64,000 nucleotides of DNA, taken from contig JAOBSW010000917.1 in NCBI GenBank assembly GCA_026214975.1, positions 62,001-126,000 on the forward strand, in the 5' to 3' direction. Source of the stretch: Gentiana macrophylla. Lineage: Eukaryota > Streptophyta > Magnoliopsida > Gentianales > Gentianaceae. The notes under the pieces were generated by a model. It had not been told where the DNA came from. It made no database searches and saw nothing but the letters and a program-made list of their open reading frames with translations. Of the stretch, positions 33,063 through 44,109 are shown one piece after another (positions within the stretch are counted from its first letter, which is position 1; each line of letters starts with the position of its first letter). The position numbers were made by a program, and so were the translations under genes.

Positions 33063-33422
33063 TTAGTTTAGCAAATCTTTCACTATCAAGTGGTTTAGTG
33101 AAAATATCGCAAGTTGATCTTGATGAGGATATACGAGAACCACCACATCCTTCTTTTCAACATGATCTCTTATAAAGTGATGTCTCACATCAATGTGCTT
33201 GGTTCTAGAGTGCAAAACAGGATTTTCAGTGATTGCAATTGAACTTGTGTTGTCACACATAATTGGAATTTCTTTCTCCTCAATTCCATAATCCCTTAAT
33301 TGTTGGCTTAGCCATAGTACTTGTGCCTGACAACTTCCAGCGACAATGTATTCGGCTTGGCGAGTGGAAGTTGATATTGAGTTCTGTTTCTTGCTAAACC
33401 GGGAAACCAGTCTATTTCCCAT
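33063..33422 (-). pseudogene. Copia-1 RNase H
   Basis: The 119-codon segment reads NRLVSRFSKKQNSISTSTRQ, AEYIVAGSCQAQVLWLSQQL, MCDNTSSIAI and HSRTKHIDVRHHFIRDHVEK. This is the well-known C-terminal RNase H of Ty1/Copia pol, with the catalytic E of AEYI and D of CDNTS. It would remove the RNA template during cDNA synthesis. The tail changes from the usual LADIFTKPL to LAIFSLNHL because of an indel. A frame break at about 33423-33645 separates it from RT. Confidence 0.85.
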
Positions 33423-33645
33423 TAGCTGACAGGTTCCTGTGGTGCTTTTTCTATCAATCTAGCATCCAGCATAATCAGAATCTGAGTAGGATGTAACTTT
33501 GAAGCTTCCATCCTTGGAATACCATATCCCTACTCCCAAAGTCTCTTTTAGATACTTGAGAACTCTCTTGATTTGCACCTATGTGACTTTCTTTAGGTTT
33601 AGATTGAAACCTTGCACAAACACCTACAAACAAAGGATATATCAG

Positions 33646-34770
33646 TCATTGGCGATAAAAGTGTCTGACAGATCGCCTATCATCATTCGTATAAGGTCCG
33701 ATCAACATCTTTGCCTTCTTTATCTTCATCCAATCGATATTTGTACTCATAGGAGTTGATATCCTGGTACTATTTTCCATACCAAACTTCTTTGACTCCT
33801 TGGTGTACTTGGTTTGATGAATGAAGATTCCATCTTTCATATGTTTAACTTGCAATCCCAAAAAGTAGTTCATTTCTCCTATCATACTCATTTGGAATTT
33901 GTTCTTCATTAGATTTGCAAACTTTTCACAAAGCAAATCATTTTCAGAACCAAAGATTATGTCATCAACATAAATCTGTACCAGCAGGGTGTTGTCCTTC
34001 TCATTGATTCTGAAAAGAGTCTTATCAATGGTGCCTTTTGTAAAGCCATTGTCCACCAAGAATTGAGATAGAGTCTCATACCATGCTCTTGGTGCTTGTT
34101 TCAAGCCATAAAGTGCTTTATTGAGTCTATACACTTTATCTTCTTGATCTTTAACTTCAAATTCAGGAGGTTGCTGAACATACACTTCCTCCTCTAGAAT
34201 GCCATTCAAAAATGCACTTTTGACATCCATTTGATATACCTTGAAGTTTTTATATGCAGCATGTGCTAGGAATAATCTGATAGCTTCCAATCTTGCAACA
34301 GGTGCATAAGTTTCATCAAAATCTATTCCTTCAGCTTGAGAATAGCCTTTTGCAACTAGTCTGGCTTTATTCCTCACAATGGTACCAGATTCATCAAGTT
34401 TGTTTATGTATACCCATTTAGTACCAATGATATTTGCATGACTAGGCCTTTCAACTAGTGTCCAAACTTGATTTCTTTCAAATTCATTTAACTCTTCTTG
34501 CATAGCAATTATCCAATCTGGATCTGAAATTGCTTATTCAACAACTTTAGGTTCAACTTGAGATAGAAAACAAGTAAACATTGCTTCTAATTGTCTTCTA
34601 GTCCTCACACCTTGTTGTACATTGCCAATAACTTGTTCAACAGGGTGATTCCTTAACCATTGTGGATTCTGGTTAGTTTGATTTTCAGAAACCTCATCTT
34701 CAGTAGGGTCTGCTGTTGCTTCTTCAAAAGGAGGTTCAGCAGATCCTTGAATTGCTTCAGTTGTTGCCAA
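33646..34770 (-). pseudogene. Copia-1 reverse transcriptase (RVT_2)
   Basis: The main open segment (33646-34503) carries [77 protein letters not shown] and the catalytic YVDDIIFGS, then [20 protein letters not shown]. This is a complete Copia RVT_2 core. The preceding linker (34534-34770) is the acidic PFEEATADPTEDEVSENQ followed by RTRRQLEAMFTCFLS. A TAA at about 34534 separates the two. It would make the cDNA. The frame ends in a segment that does not fit the family after MSTN, another indel. Confidence 0.9.
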
Positions 34771-34774
34771 AATT

Positions 34775-34875
34775 CACCCTTGGACCATCCTTTGTCACAA
34801 AATTTGACAAACAATGCTTATTCTTTGTCATATGTCTGGAACATCCACTGTCAAAGTACCAGACACCCTACAAAA
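34775..34875 (-). pseudogene. Copia-1 protease fragment joined directly to RT linker
   Basis: The minus strand reads VWYFDSGCSRHMTKNKHCLS, the DSGxSxHMT core of Copia aspartic proteases, then NFVTKDGPRVNFGNN. Directly after it comes ATTEAIQGS, the acidic linker that normally lies between integrase and RT. The GAG-pre-integrase and integrase domains are therefore missing at about 34770-34790. The catalytic DSG is intact. Confidence 0.8.
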
Positions 34876-35842
34876 CAAAGTTAACACATTTTAGGTACCC
34901 AAACCTGTTTGGGTCCATAATGGTCGATGGTAAGCATGACCCACAGGATGTTTCCATAAGGTCTTCTCTAAAAGTGTCATACTTTGGTTCATACATGTAT
35001 TCCACACATCCATAGGTTCTAATGATAGATTGTGTAGGATTCTCATATGTTTTCGACCTTTTGGTTTATAATCTTTGTTTGAAGTGACTTTTGTTGTTAG
35101 AAGCATTAGCATAACCATTAGTTTGCTGTCTGTTAGGAACAGCCCTGTAGTATGGAGTCTGTTGAGGTCTTGTGTGAGTCCTCTGCTAATCCCATTGCTT
35201 GGGTTTTACCCTAGCAGCATGGTTATTCTTACTGTTTCAAGCATTAGATACAGGAATATTCCAATCATCATCAATAGGGAACAGTCTACCTTTCCCCCTA
35301 AGATAAGTATCCCTCGAATGATTAACATTTTTGAGTTTAGGATTCTTATCCTTGGAATATTTCTGTTTCTTACCCTTCTGTGGTCCAGCAGACTTGGTAG
35401 CAGGTCTGCTATCAGCAGGTTTAGAAGGCACATCAGTCCTATTTTTGGATTTGTTCCTTTTATTAGGAGCTGTTGACTTCTTTGACTTCTGATTTTGCTT
35501 CCTTGAAACATTCTCAGTAGGTTTTATTGCCTCAGCAACCTTACTGGGAGTTGGATCTTGTGCAGGTACAAACTTAGGACCACTCCCGGCACTAGGTTCG
35601 AGAGCCTCTTTGGATCCACTCTTTTGGATTGTTGAGTTCCAAATCCAAGCCTGTTTCTATCACCATAAGGCTTTCAGATTTGTATGCGTAGAGGAACAAG
35701 ATGGATCGGCAGATTCAGAGGCTCTTTGGATGTTCAACAGGCTTATAGTGATTACGTCCAACATCTTTTCCTTACCTTTGAGAACCCTTAATTCAAAGCA
35801 TTCAATCTTTCAACTTCTACTTGAAGAGCTTCTTTTCGACCT
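34876..35842 (-). pseudogene. Copia-1 gag-protease linker region
   Basis: Fragments in several frames between zinc knuckle and protease: basic, K/P-rich sequence such as KSAGPQKGKKQKYSKDKNPK (35330-35390) and CLFPIDDDWNIPVSNA-like pieces. No separate domain is recognised. This is the usual low-complexity stretch upstream of the protease. The frame is changed repeatedly. Confidence 0.5.
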
Positions 35843-37170
35843 TCACAATCTCATAGCAGATTGTATTTTCCTCAGTTGATTGAGGATGGCATCCAAAGCT
35901 TCTTCATTGTAAGAGTTTCTAGGATTTGAACCACAAGTTGATTCACAATCACTTCCAGCAGGAGTGTTAATTGATACAGTGTTGTATACTTCATCTGTCT
36001 CATCCATATTAGCCATTAATGCATTATCTTCCAATTCAGCAACCAATGCTATGTCATCTGATTCATTTCCCTTTTCAGATTCCACTTCATACCCTGATTC
36101 ATCTTCAGCAACCATAGCCTTCTTGCCATATCTTCTTTGTTGGCTTTTGGTCTTCAGTAGGTCAGGATCAGTCAGGTCCGATATGTCCAGGCTTTTTGCA
36201 ATTGAAGCAAGATAATCAGGTTCCTTACTTTGTTTTAACTCGGGACATTCGAGTTTGAAGTGTCACGGTTTCTTACAATGAAAACATAGATAATCATTGT
36301 CTTTCTTTGGTTCTTCTTTCTTCTTTTCTTTGAATTTCTTGTTGAAATTCCTTGGAGAACCCTTTCCACCTTTCATTTATTCGATTTTCTTGCTCGGTGA
36401 GTGCAATCTGCTCTTGCATCTCATCCAGTAAGTCATCTTTAGCCGATGCTTCTTCTTGATGTGAAGCGGCCGATCTTTGTAGTTTTTGGCTCTTCCTTTT
36501 CAGTAGCAGGTGACAACTTCTTTTTGAATTCATATTCCTTAAGATCTGAGAATAACTTGAATGTATCCTCTTCAAGCAATCTTCTCATTTCTTCTATGGC
36601 TGTCACATTCATCTTCCATTCATCTGTAGCAGGTAAAGCTTCTAAGATTTTTGTGTTGATTTCTCCTTTTGGGTAAATGACACTCAGCAGTGTGAGTTCA
36701 TCCAGAATTGCATTGAACCTAGATTTCATTTGTTCAATGGTTTCATTGGGTTTCATTTCAAAATTTTGGTACTTCTTCTTTGCCACACTGATTTTATTCT
36801 TCTTGATTTCATCAGTGCCTTCACAGATCAACTGTATTTTGCCCCAAAGTTCTTTAGATGTTTTGCAATCTTTAACCTTCATGTACATATTGCTATCCAA
36901 GGTTATATAAATGATATCAATAGCAATATTGTTGAGGTTTGCTCTCTTTCTATCTTCAGCATTCCATTCTCTTTTTGGTTTTGGAATGTACTAAGTCTCA
37001 TCGCCCCTTTATTCTGACTTTGACAATCTCCGGTGGTCCATCCGTCAAAGACATCCATCATTTCATCATGAGTTGCGGCAAGGTAAGCTTTGCATTCGAC
37101 GTTTATATTCATCAAATCTATCTAGAGAGAACACATCGACATAGTTCTAGCATCTTTGGTTGTTATCCAT
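35843..37170 (-). pseudogene. Copia-1 gag (UBN2 type) with zinc knuckle
   Basis: The reading begins close to the PBS, with pieces of the N-terminal domain (CKAYLAATHDEMMDVFDGW, about 37045-37105). The best segment is 36439-36900: MYMKVKDCKTSKELWGKIQL, then NETIEQMKSRFNAILDELT and ILEALPATDEWKM. This is a UBN2-type Copia gag. A zinc knuckle follows at about 36247-36288 as CFHCKKP, stop, HFKLEC, i.e. CX2CX4HX4C with its Gly codon replaced by TGA. The acidic C-terminal part (35843-36115) reads KGNESDDIALVAELEDNALM. Gag forms the particle and binds RNA. The frame breaks are of the CHG type. Confidence 0.8.
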
Positions 37171-37252
37171 GATGCAAGTTTTGAAAATCGGTGATTTGAA
37201 AAAGTTTCAAAGTATTTTCTCAAGTACAACAAGTAGGATTACTTGAGCGAAG

Positions 37253-37270
37253 CCTTTGCTCCGATACCAA
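37253..37270 (-). promoter_or_regulatory. Copia-1 primer binding site
   Basis: The minus strand reads TTGGTATCGGAGCAAAGG after the LTR end CCAACA. It fits the 3' end of initiator tRNA-Met with one change. Confidence 0.85.
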
Positions 37271-37271
37271 T

Positions 37272-38859
37272 TGTTGGTCCCTTGAAAGGCTTTGGTTAAG
37301 TTTAGAGGGGGTGAATAAACTTAACACTTAAAACTTTGGAGTTGACAACTCTCGAACTTCAAAGAAACTCTGCGATACCTCGATGATCTGGCGATACTTG
37401 ATAACTCTTTGAAGTAAAGTAGTCTCTTGGTGATTAAGTTTCTTGAATTTGGCGGTGGAATTATATCAAAAATTAAGCCTTATTACTTGTTGTTAAATAT
37501 GATACTAAGTATTGGATACTCATTAGTGTATGTGTGTGACTTCAGTTGCTCGATTCAGTAGGTTGATGTGTATAGTAAACTAAATGCTGAATATAAGTGT
37601 AGAAAGTAAGTAGGCAAGTTTTATAGTGGTTCCAGGTGGTGTAATCCTGTCAGTCCACTCTTCTCCTATGATGTTGGAGGTAATTCACTAGAGATCTTTG
37701 ATGTAGCTGTTACAAAGATTCCTAAGTTGCTTGTCCTTCACCAATAACTATGGCTTCACAAACTGAACACTTGGAACAGGTAGGATTGCTGCTCCAAAGT
37801 CTTCCACTGGTCCTAGAAGGGTAGGATTGCCTCTTCACCGACTCCACCACCACAAACAACGATCTTTCACACCCAATAGATGCTTCTTTGTCTTGTGAGG
37901 TTCTTTATAAAATAAAGATTGAATCAAGTAAATGATTCAGTTGCAACAGCTTGATTAGGATGATATAATCAGCAGCTTCCAGTCTTCAAGTGTGTAAACT
38001 TGATGTAGCTTGAGTACAGAATACACTTGAAGATTTTCTCTGGAAGGTAGGATGACATGTGACTTGTATTTGAAATTCAAATATAGCCGTTCCTTGTTTT
38101 GTCCCATTTGACTTGCTTTCTGTCACTATCCATAGGACTGACACTGTCAGAATCCTTTTTGACAGTGCAGTCTGTCCACCCTTGACTTCTATCCATTGGA
38201 TAAAATTCTGAATCATCCCAACGTCCTTTTAATCTCAACCACTGATTTGTTTGATAAGTCAGAGGTTGTTAGCTGTCATTTTCCATGTAATCTTCCAATG
38301 TAATCTTGAATTAATCGAGGTATATTATCGCGAGGTTCATCGACCGCTATAATACCAATCGATCTCTTTGAGAACGACAATTTGTTGTGTATCAAATACA
38401 ATGCAGCTGATTTCTTTTATCTAACTTTTATTTGTGAAGTTAGATTACACCTTTTTGCAAATAACTAAGTTCCAATCACCATCCATCTTAAGGAACTTAG
38501 ACCTTCTACACAAGGTATATGTAATCAGTTTAGGTCATCACAGACTTGCCTAAATTCTGAATCCATATCCTTGACTTTAATTACCAAGTTTGATCCCTTA
38601 GCCTTTATTAGCTGAGTTTGAGCCCTCACCTTCCGGTCTTCAAAGCAGGTTCTGATAAGTCTCATCGACCTAACTACCTCCATGACCTAGACTAGTCTCT
38701 TTGAACTCGATCGGTGACCTTTACTGAGGCTTGTTTGATCAAACCTATACAAAGATCAAACTCTAATAAACCTATACATTTGATCTAGACATCTTTTTGC
38801 CTTTGCACTATAACAGTTAGTCTGGCACTCATCACTAAAACATAGAAATAAGTCCAACA
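37272..38859 (-). repeat. Copia-1 5' LTR, TATA region deleted
   Basis: 1588 bp, TGTTGGTCCC to AAGTCCAACA on the plus strand. It is next to the PBS, so it is the 5' LTR of the minus-strand element. Near 38041 about 130 bp present in the other LTR copies (22638-22768, 27191-27322) are missing, and these include the TATA box. The right target duplication is ATAGG (38860-38864), which occurs in the uninterrupted Gypsy-1 LTR near 5722. Confidence 0.9.
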
Positions 38860-39226
38860 ATAGGATAAACATGGAAAGAATCCACAGATATAATGGCATT
38901 GATCATGTCATTTAAATATAGTCATAATTATCCCTAAATCATAAGGATTGGCTCGACATAATCCTTAGGGATTAAGAAATAAACCCTAATATGTGTAGAC
39001 AAAAAAAGAGGGGGAGACGCCCCTATATAATCAATCCCTGATGAACTACGAGAGACTTGATTCCAAATACACACATTGGATACTTAGGCAACTTGAGAGA
39101 AATAACTCTCAGGCTCAATCTAAAATATACACAAATAATCTTCCCCATTGTTCTTTATTCTTGGATTATTTGTCATAGGGGTTTGTTGCACCCGGATTAT
39201 TCAATAGACAAGATCCAACATCGTCA
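38860..39226 (+). repeat. Gypsy-1 3' LTR, distal part
   Basis: Matches 5722-6088 of the Gypsy-1 5' LTR (GGATAAACATGGAAAGAATCC, CCCTATATAATCAAT, GATCCAACATCGTCA). It starts exactly at the Copia-1 target duplication and ends at the LTR end, followed by GTATA. Its proximal half was lost in the deletion left of Copia-3. Confidence 0.8.
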
Positions 39227-39231
39227 GTATA

Positions 39232-39990
39232 CTACTAAAATAAAAATGATATGCTTCAAGTTGCACTTTGTTTCTCACAAAATCAATTAAATATTTTTTG
39301 ACAAATTTACCCTCATTTTCAGCACATTTCTTTCTCTCAAAACAAGAACATTGATTAGACATCTGGGATACAAGAAAATCGCAATCATCAAAATGATGAG
39401 AATTAAACATGATTTCATTATCAATTGGAAATGGATCTAAATAATTATGAAAATATTTTATGTCTTTTCCATAACTCCCATCATTATCTCCAGAAACACC
39501 ATCAAGCGGTGGAGATTCTTCAACCTACACAAGACATGATTTACCAACAAAAGATTGTCTTTCAATCGCATCAAGACTTTTACTCATATCAACATCTTCC
39601 AATTCAATACTTTCATGAAAATCAGTATTAAGTGCATCGGGTTCCATTTGAAAATTACCAAGGCCAATGGAATCATTTACGCTAGTTTCTACCTCGTCAA
39701 ACAAAGGATTGTCATACCACTTGATTTCAAGCCTTTAAACATTTAAATCCGAACACACATTAGATCTATTGTCAAGCATAGAATTTGTTGGATCCATAGC
39801 TAAATCATGCTCTCAATTTTCATTCAAAGAACTAAGATCAAATTTAGCTTTAAGCACATTACAACCCACGCCATTATCTTGCACGATTGGTTCAACGAAT
39901 TCATTTGTCTGGCTTAAACATTTCAAAGATGATTTTTTTTCTTGAATTAGTCATTTTTAATTGAGTTTCAAGAACTTGTTGATTACTCAA
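39232..39990 (-). pseudogene. Gypsy-3 acidic ORF fragments downstream of protease
   Basis: Minus-strand frames are acidic and repeatedly open: ESIELEDVDMSKSLDAIERQ, DGVSGDNDGSYGKDIKYFHN and FPIDNEIMFNSHHFDDCDFL. Position, just 3' of a protease relic, would call for reverse transcriptase, but no RT motif is present. It may be a long acidic linker or an unrelated insertion. I recognise no family. Confidence 0.4.
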
Positions 39991-40491
39991 AGAAGTTAGT
40001 ATAATAGTTTTCCTATTATGCTTAGTTCGAAACCTGTTAAGTTTACCATCCTACTTAGCTTGCTTATCATTCGACCAAGGTTTTCTAAAAATTATATGAC
40101 AATTAATGGGATGACATCAAATAAGATCTGATCATGGCAAGTTCTAAGAGAAAACAAAATCACAACTTGCTTTGAAACCTTAATTTCCCCAAACTCATTA
40201 ACCCCTTGTAGACTATAAGGGTTTGGATGATAAAAAGTATTCACATTAAGTTTTTCTACAGTTTCTCGACTTTACAACATTAGATTCACAAGTATTATCA
40301 ATCCGTACCAAATAAATTCGGTCCATCACCATGAATCTTGTATATAACTCCTCAGTTTGCATGGAATCAGAAGACTCCACTTCTTTAACCTTACTCGCAG
40401 CCACTTGTTCATGGTTCACGTGTTGCTTGCGTTCACCAAACTGCTCACAAGAAACCAAAGTGGAAGCATTTATAAAATTAGAAATCCACAA
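39991..40491 (-). pseudogene. Gypsy-3 aspartic protease relic
   Basis: Minus-strand frames read IYLVRIDNTCESNVV (40250-40330), then FYHPNPYSLQGVNEFGEIKV and SKQVVILFSLRTCHDQILFD, then INCHIIFRKPWSNDKQA. This follows the Ty3/Gypsy pattern IDxGSxxNV, PHPxPYxLQWLN, GEVKVxKQV, DVVPM and GRPWQFD. The catalytic triplet is changed (DNT in place of DGG/DTG). An acidic helix precedes it (HVNHEQVAASKVKEVESS). Multiple stops show long decay. Confidence 0.7.
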
Positions 40492-40796
40492 ATCCTCACA
40501 AGATTTTTATTTTTCGACCAAATTTTCTCCCTCAAAATATCTCAGATTTTCAACTTCATTTTCTCCCTCCTCATTATTCTTTTCAATTTCTTTTTTGACC
40601 CTTTTAATTAATTTCTTTTTTTTTCAACCAATTCAACCTATGCCTTTTCCAAATAAAGATTTTGTACATCATCTTTTAGTGCCAAATTAGTAAATCTAGA
40701 ACAAAATGAATCATGAGAATTATAATAAGGAATTCTGGCATTTCTTATGTGTTTATGATCAATAACTGGATCATTATATTGCTTCCTCAAAGTATG

Positions 40797-40838
40797 ACAT
40801 TTATGATCGTAATGCCCGTAATCAGTACAAATGAAACA
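40797..40838 (-). pseudogene. Gypsy-3 gag zinc knuckle
   Basis: Read on the minus strand: CFICTDYGHYDHKC, a perfect CX2CX4HX4C retroviral-type knuckle, upstream of the protease relic as expected. The surrounding gag frame (to about 41280) is otherwise unreadable. Confidence 0.75.
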
Positions 40839-42087
40839 TTATAAATCTCTAGTTTTAAAGAAACTAGAAGAATGATATTTACAAGTTGTTCCCTTTCAGG
40901 TTTTAAAACATTGATCATAGGTATTAGGAGTTTTAGATCCCCCTTTACTAACATCAAAAGATTATAAAGCATTGTAATTAGGACTTTCCCCAAGAAAAGG
41001 AAAGATGATGTGACATTATTGTTTTTATTTACAAGGGAAAAAAATTATAGACAATAACAAAATAAAAATCCTCATTTTCACTCTTTATTTGGGGTGATTG
41101 ATGATTCACTCTGGCTTTTCTCTCCCTTCTTATATACTCACCACACAACTGCCTTTTACCGCTCTTTCTCAATTCGAGTAATAAACAATTAAAAATTACA
41201 CAATAATATGCTTGCAATGCTCTGTGAATCACTGTATCCTTAGTCCTCAAATCACACGAAGAGAAGCTAGTATGCATTCAAATGTGAGAAGAAAAGACAA
41301 AACAATGGAGTAGATGTGGAAGAGATCAAAGATGTAACAGACTTGGGACACCTTTTGAGTGTCTGGCCCCTTTATATGACTAATTGTTTTTTGTTTTTTT
41401 TTGTTTTTTGGTCTCTAAAAACTCTGATGAACTTGGATTTGGTCAGGTTATCACCTTTTAATTAGTGCATTAATGATTATCACTTGAATTGGAGTTCGGT
41501 GACAACTTCTTGATTTTGTCCAGAAATTCAATCCTACACTTATTGGCTCATGCAGCCCAAATGAAAACGTTTGAATGGGATGTAAAAACGAAATTTATAT
41601 AATAATTAGTTATGTAGATGATAGTCAAAATTCAGATTTTTTTGACTTTTATAGGTTGACCAAACAATCGTTTCTTTCAACTGGTTCAATCTGTCAATTT
41701 TTTTCAAGAATTGTAGCAGTGACTTATTTTGCCGATCTTGATCATACTATGATGAATATGGTAAAACTCAAAATTTAAAGTTTTAGAATAGACAATTTTC
41801 TATCACACAACCAATTTAGATGAATTTGGAATTTTTTAACCCACTCAAACAAGATTCGAAAGAAGACCTACTACTGCAGAATTTCAGAACAGAGTATTCT
41901 GTGTTGGGGTGCAGTTTTCAGTATGATCCTATCCTAATTTTGTGATGAAATAAAAATAGAAATTTTAGAACAAATGGTGATTTATTTATGATAAAAATTT
42001 CAAATTTGTTTGAAGGGGTATGTGTATTAAATGAATTGAAATAAAAACGGGTGACAAATCAGCAACACCAAAACAAATGGATTGAAC
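40839..42087 (-). mobile_element. Gypsy-3 gag and leader region (degenerate)
   Basis: By position this holds the rest of gag and the 5' leader of the minus-strand element. No conserved block could be read, and the region is AT-rich with T-runs near 41388-41410. Confidence 0.4.
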
Positions 42088-42106
42088 CACCTTCTCTGAT
42101 AGCAAA
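42088..42106 (-). promoter_or_regulatory. Gypsy-3 primer binding site
   Basis: The minus strand reads TTTGCTATCAGAGAAGGTG next to the LTR end CATCA. It resembles the initiator-tRNA-Met site TGGTATCAGAGC with changes. Confidence 0.6.
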
Positions 42107-42700
42107 TGATGTATTCACGGGATGCGGAATGATCGTTAAAGGTAATCACTTTGATGATTGACACGAAGGACAACGAAAAAACGGATAATTGAGCTTCCCT
42201 AGACCTAAAATTAACGTGTGATCAAGAACCTCGGGTTGTTTGTAGACCTAAAATCAACCTGAGATCAAAAACCTACAAAACAAAGGTCATCCATAAATCT
42301 ACAGCTCAACAGATTTGGTAAACCTAATTCTCGAATCAACAAGATCTACTAGAAAAAAGCCATCACGAATTTGATTATAATTCGAAGTCTGGTTGTAAAA
42401 TACAATGATCAAGCTTTTATAGAGGCTACAATGATGACTAGGGTTGCCTCCTAGGGCATCTATTCTACTACAAAATAAAATGGGCCTTAAATGGGCTGGA
42501 ATAGAAAAAAAAAAGTACTAAAAGACTTAAAATAAAGACTTCATTGGGCTTAATGTGGCTCTTATTTAAACTATCTAAAATGAAATAAAAATTCCAAAAA
42601 TAATAATAATAATAGTGATGAAATAATAACAACAAGCTAGACATAAATCATGAAAATACGAGCAAAGTAATATAGGGCGAGGCCTATCCGGTCTTCATCA
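42107..42700 (-). repeat. Gypsy-3 5' LTR
   Basis: 594 bp with perfect 5-bp inverted ends (TGATG and CATCA), preceded by the PBS on the left. The distal half matches 3636-3927. Confidence 0.75.
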
Positions 42701-43071
42701 ATTTCTCAAAGAAATGTTGTTCAAAAAATTAACATTAATTAACGATCGAAATGAACCAAACCAAACACAAAGTCTCAAACCGAGCCGGCCAGACGATGTC
42801 GACGTGTGTGGTGAAGGTCCTAAACCGCCTAAATTAAATAAGGTCCATGAATATTATTTTTTTATATTAATTTCTCAAGGAAATTTTGAAGAAATATCAA
42901 TAATGATCAACAACTCACACCGAGCCAGACGGACAACAACATCATGTTGGAGCACTCGCCTTTTGGGGGACGTCTCAAAATGCCAACCAAGCTCTTATTA
43001 CTTGAGCATTTTACAGTCTTGTTGATGATAAAATTATTATGCAGCAGAAGTATTATTATCAATAACGAGAG
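42701..43071. other. Unassigned sequence between nests
   Basis: 370 bp outside any recognised element. Two similar blocks, ATTTCTCAAAGAAATG (42701) and ATTTCTCAAGGAAAT (about 42870), are visible. No coding motif is convincing in the ORF at 42714-43025. Confidence 0.4.
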
Positions 43072-43076
43072 AATAT

Positions 43077-43696
43077 TGACGATGATAGAAATCGTCTTAT
43101 CAAATCCGGGGCTTTTCTTCCTATGACAATCTGGTAATGCTTCGAGAACACCAAAGACGAAGAAAGAGGGGGTGGTTTATGGTGGATTAGACTGCACTTG
43201 AGGTGATACTTCTCAAGCTGCCTACGTATCCAATATGTGAATTGGAATCAAATCTTCATAGTTCCTTAGGGATTGTTTATATAGAGGGGCTTGTGCCCTA
43301 GAAATTGCGCGTGGCATGTCCAATGTGGATTCTTATTTCGTGTTCCCTAAGGAAAAGATAATGATGATTTGATCTCCTTGATTTTAGGAGATAATTATGG
43401 GCGTATTTAAATGCCAGGATCATAGTAGTTATGATTGAGGATTCTTTCCGTGTTCATCTGATTTTGTGCGTGCGTAAGAGGTTTTGTCCGAAGGGGACTA
43501 AGGCTGACCCGTAAGGTCGGGCAATCAGTAAGGTGACCTTGTGCATTGGCCGACTTGGGAAGGTCGGGAGAGAGTGGCGAGCTTGGGCGGCTCGGATCTT
43601 TGGGAGCTCGCCCTGCAGGGAGACTTCTCTATCCTTATTTATCGGTGAACTGTCATGGGGATGACACGTGGCTTGGTGCTAGTCCGACCTCCATCA
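43077..43696 (-). repeat. Gypsy-2 3' LTR
   Basis: 620 bp, TGACGATGATAG to CTCCATCA on the plus strand. An inverted TATA box (GTTTATATAG, about 43275-43284) lies within it. The small ORF at 43546-43887 crosses the LTR edge and is not a gene. Confidence 0.9.
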
Positions 43697-43697
43697 T

Positions 43698-43713
43698 AAG
43701 CCCCCCAGATCCA
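43698..43713 (-). promoter_or_regulatory. Gypsy-2 polypurine tract
   Basis: The minus strand reads GATCTGGGGGGCTTA directly before the LTR start TGATGG. Confidence 0.75.
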
Positions 43714-44109
43714 GCAAAGACTGTAAAGGTCAGCTCGGATCTGCCTAAGTCGCAGCTGGGTTCGTCATATAACTTGCAGATTTTTGAATTTAGAGAACCA
43801 GGTGGCAAGGCTAGTTATGACACCATTACAACTGTCCCGGGAGTCGAGGCGTCGTTGCTCACTACTCTGATTACGGGCGATTCTTGAGGTGAGTGGGGGG
43901 TTATAACCTCATTATATCAATCGTCTTATTACACCGCTTGTTATTAAAGTAGAAGATCCATTCCCCGCTATTGATTTCTATTCTTCTTATCTCAATCTCC
44001 AATTAGTCCTTGCAAGTAAGTGCTCCCCCTCTCGCAATTTAGCTTTGTAGCCTACTTTTGGTTATTTTTAGAAGCAAGTCCAACTTCACCGGAACCCTAG
44101 CATTTTGAT

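Noticed and set aside
35075..35476. Plus-strand ORF of 133 codons at 35075-35476
   Set aside because: It is the reverse-strand shadow of the Copia-1 gag-protease linker, whose minus-strand reading has K/P-rich coding character.
40331..40690. Plus-strand ORF of 119 codons at 40331-40690
   Set aside because: It overlaps the better-supported minus-strand Gypsy-3 protease and gag relic and shows no motif of its own.
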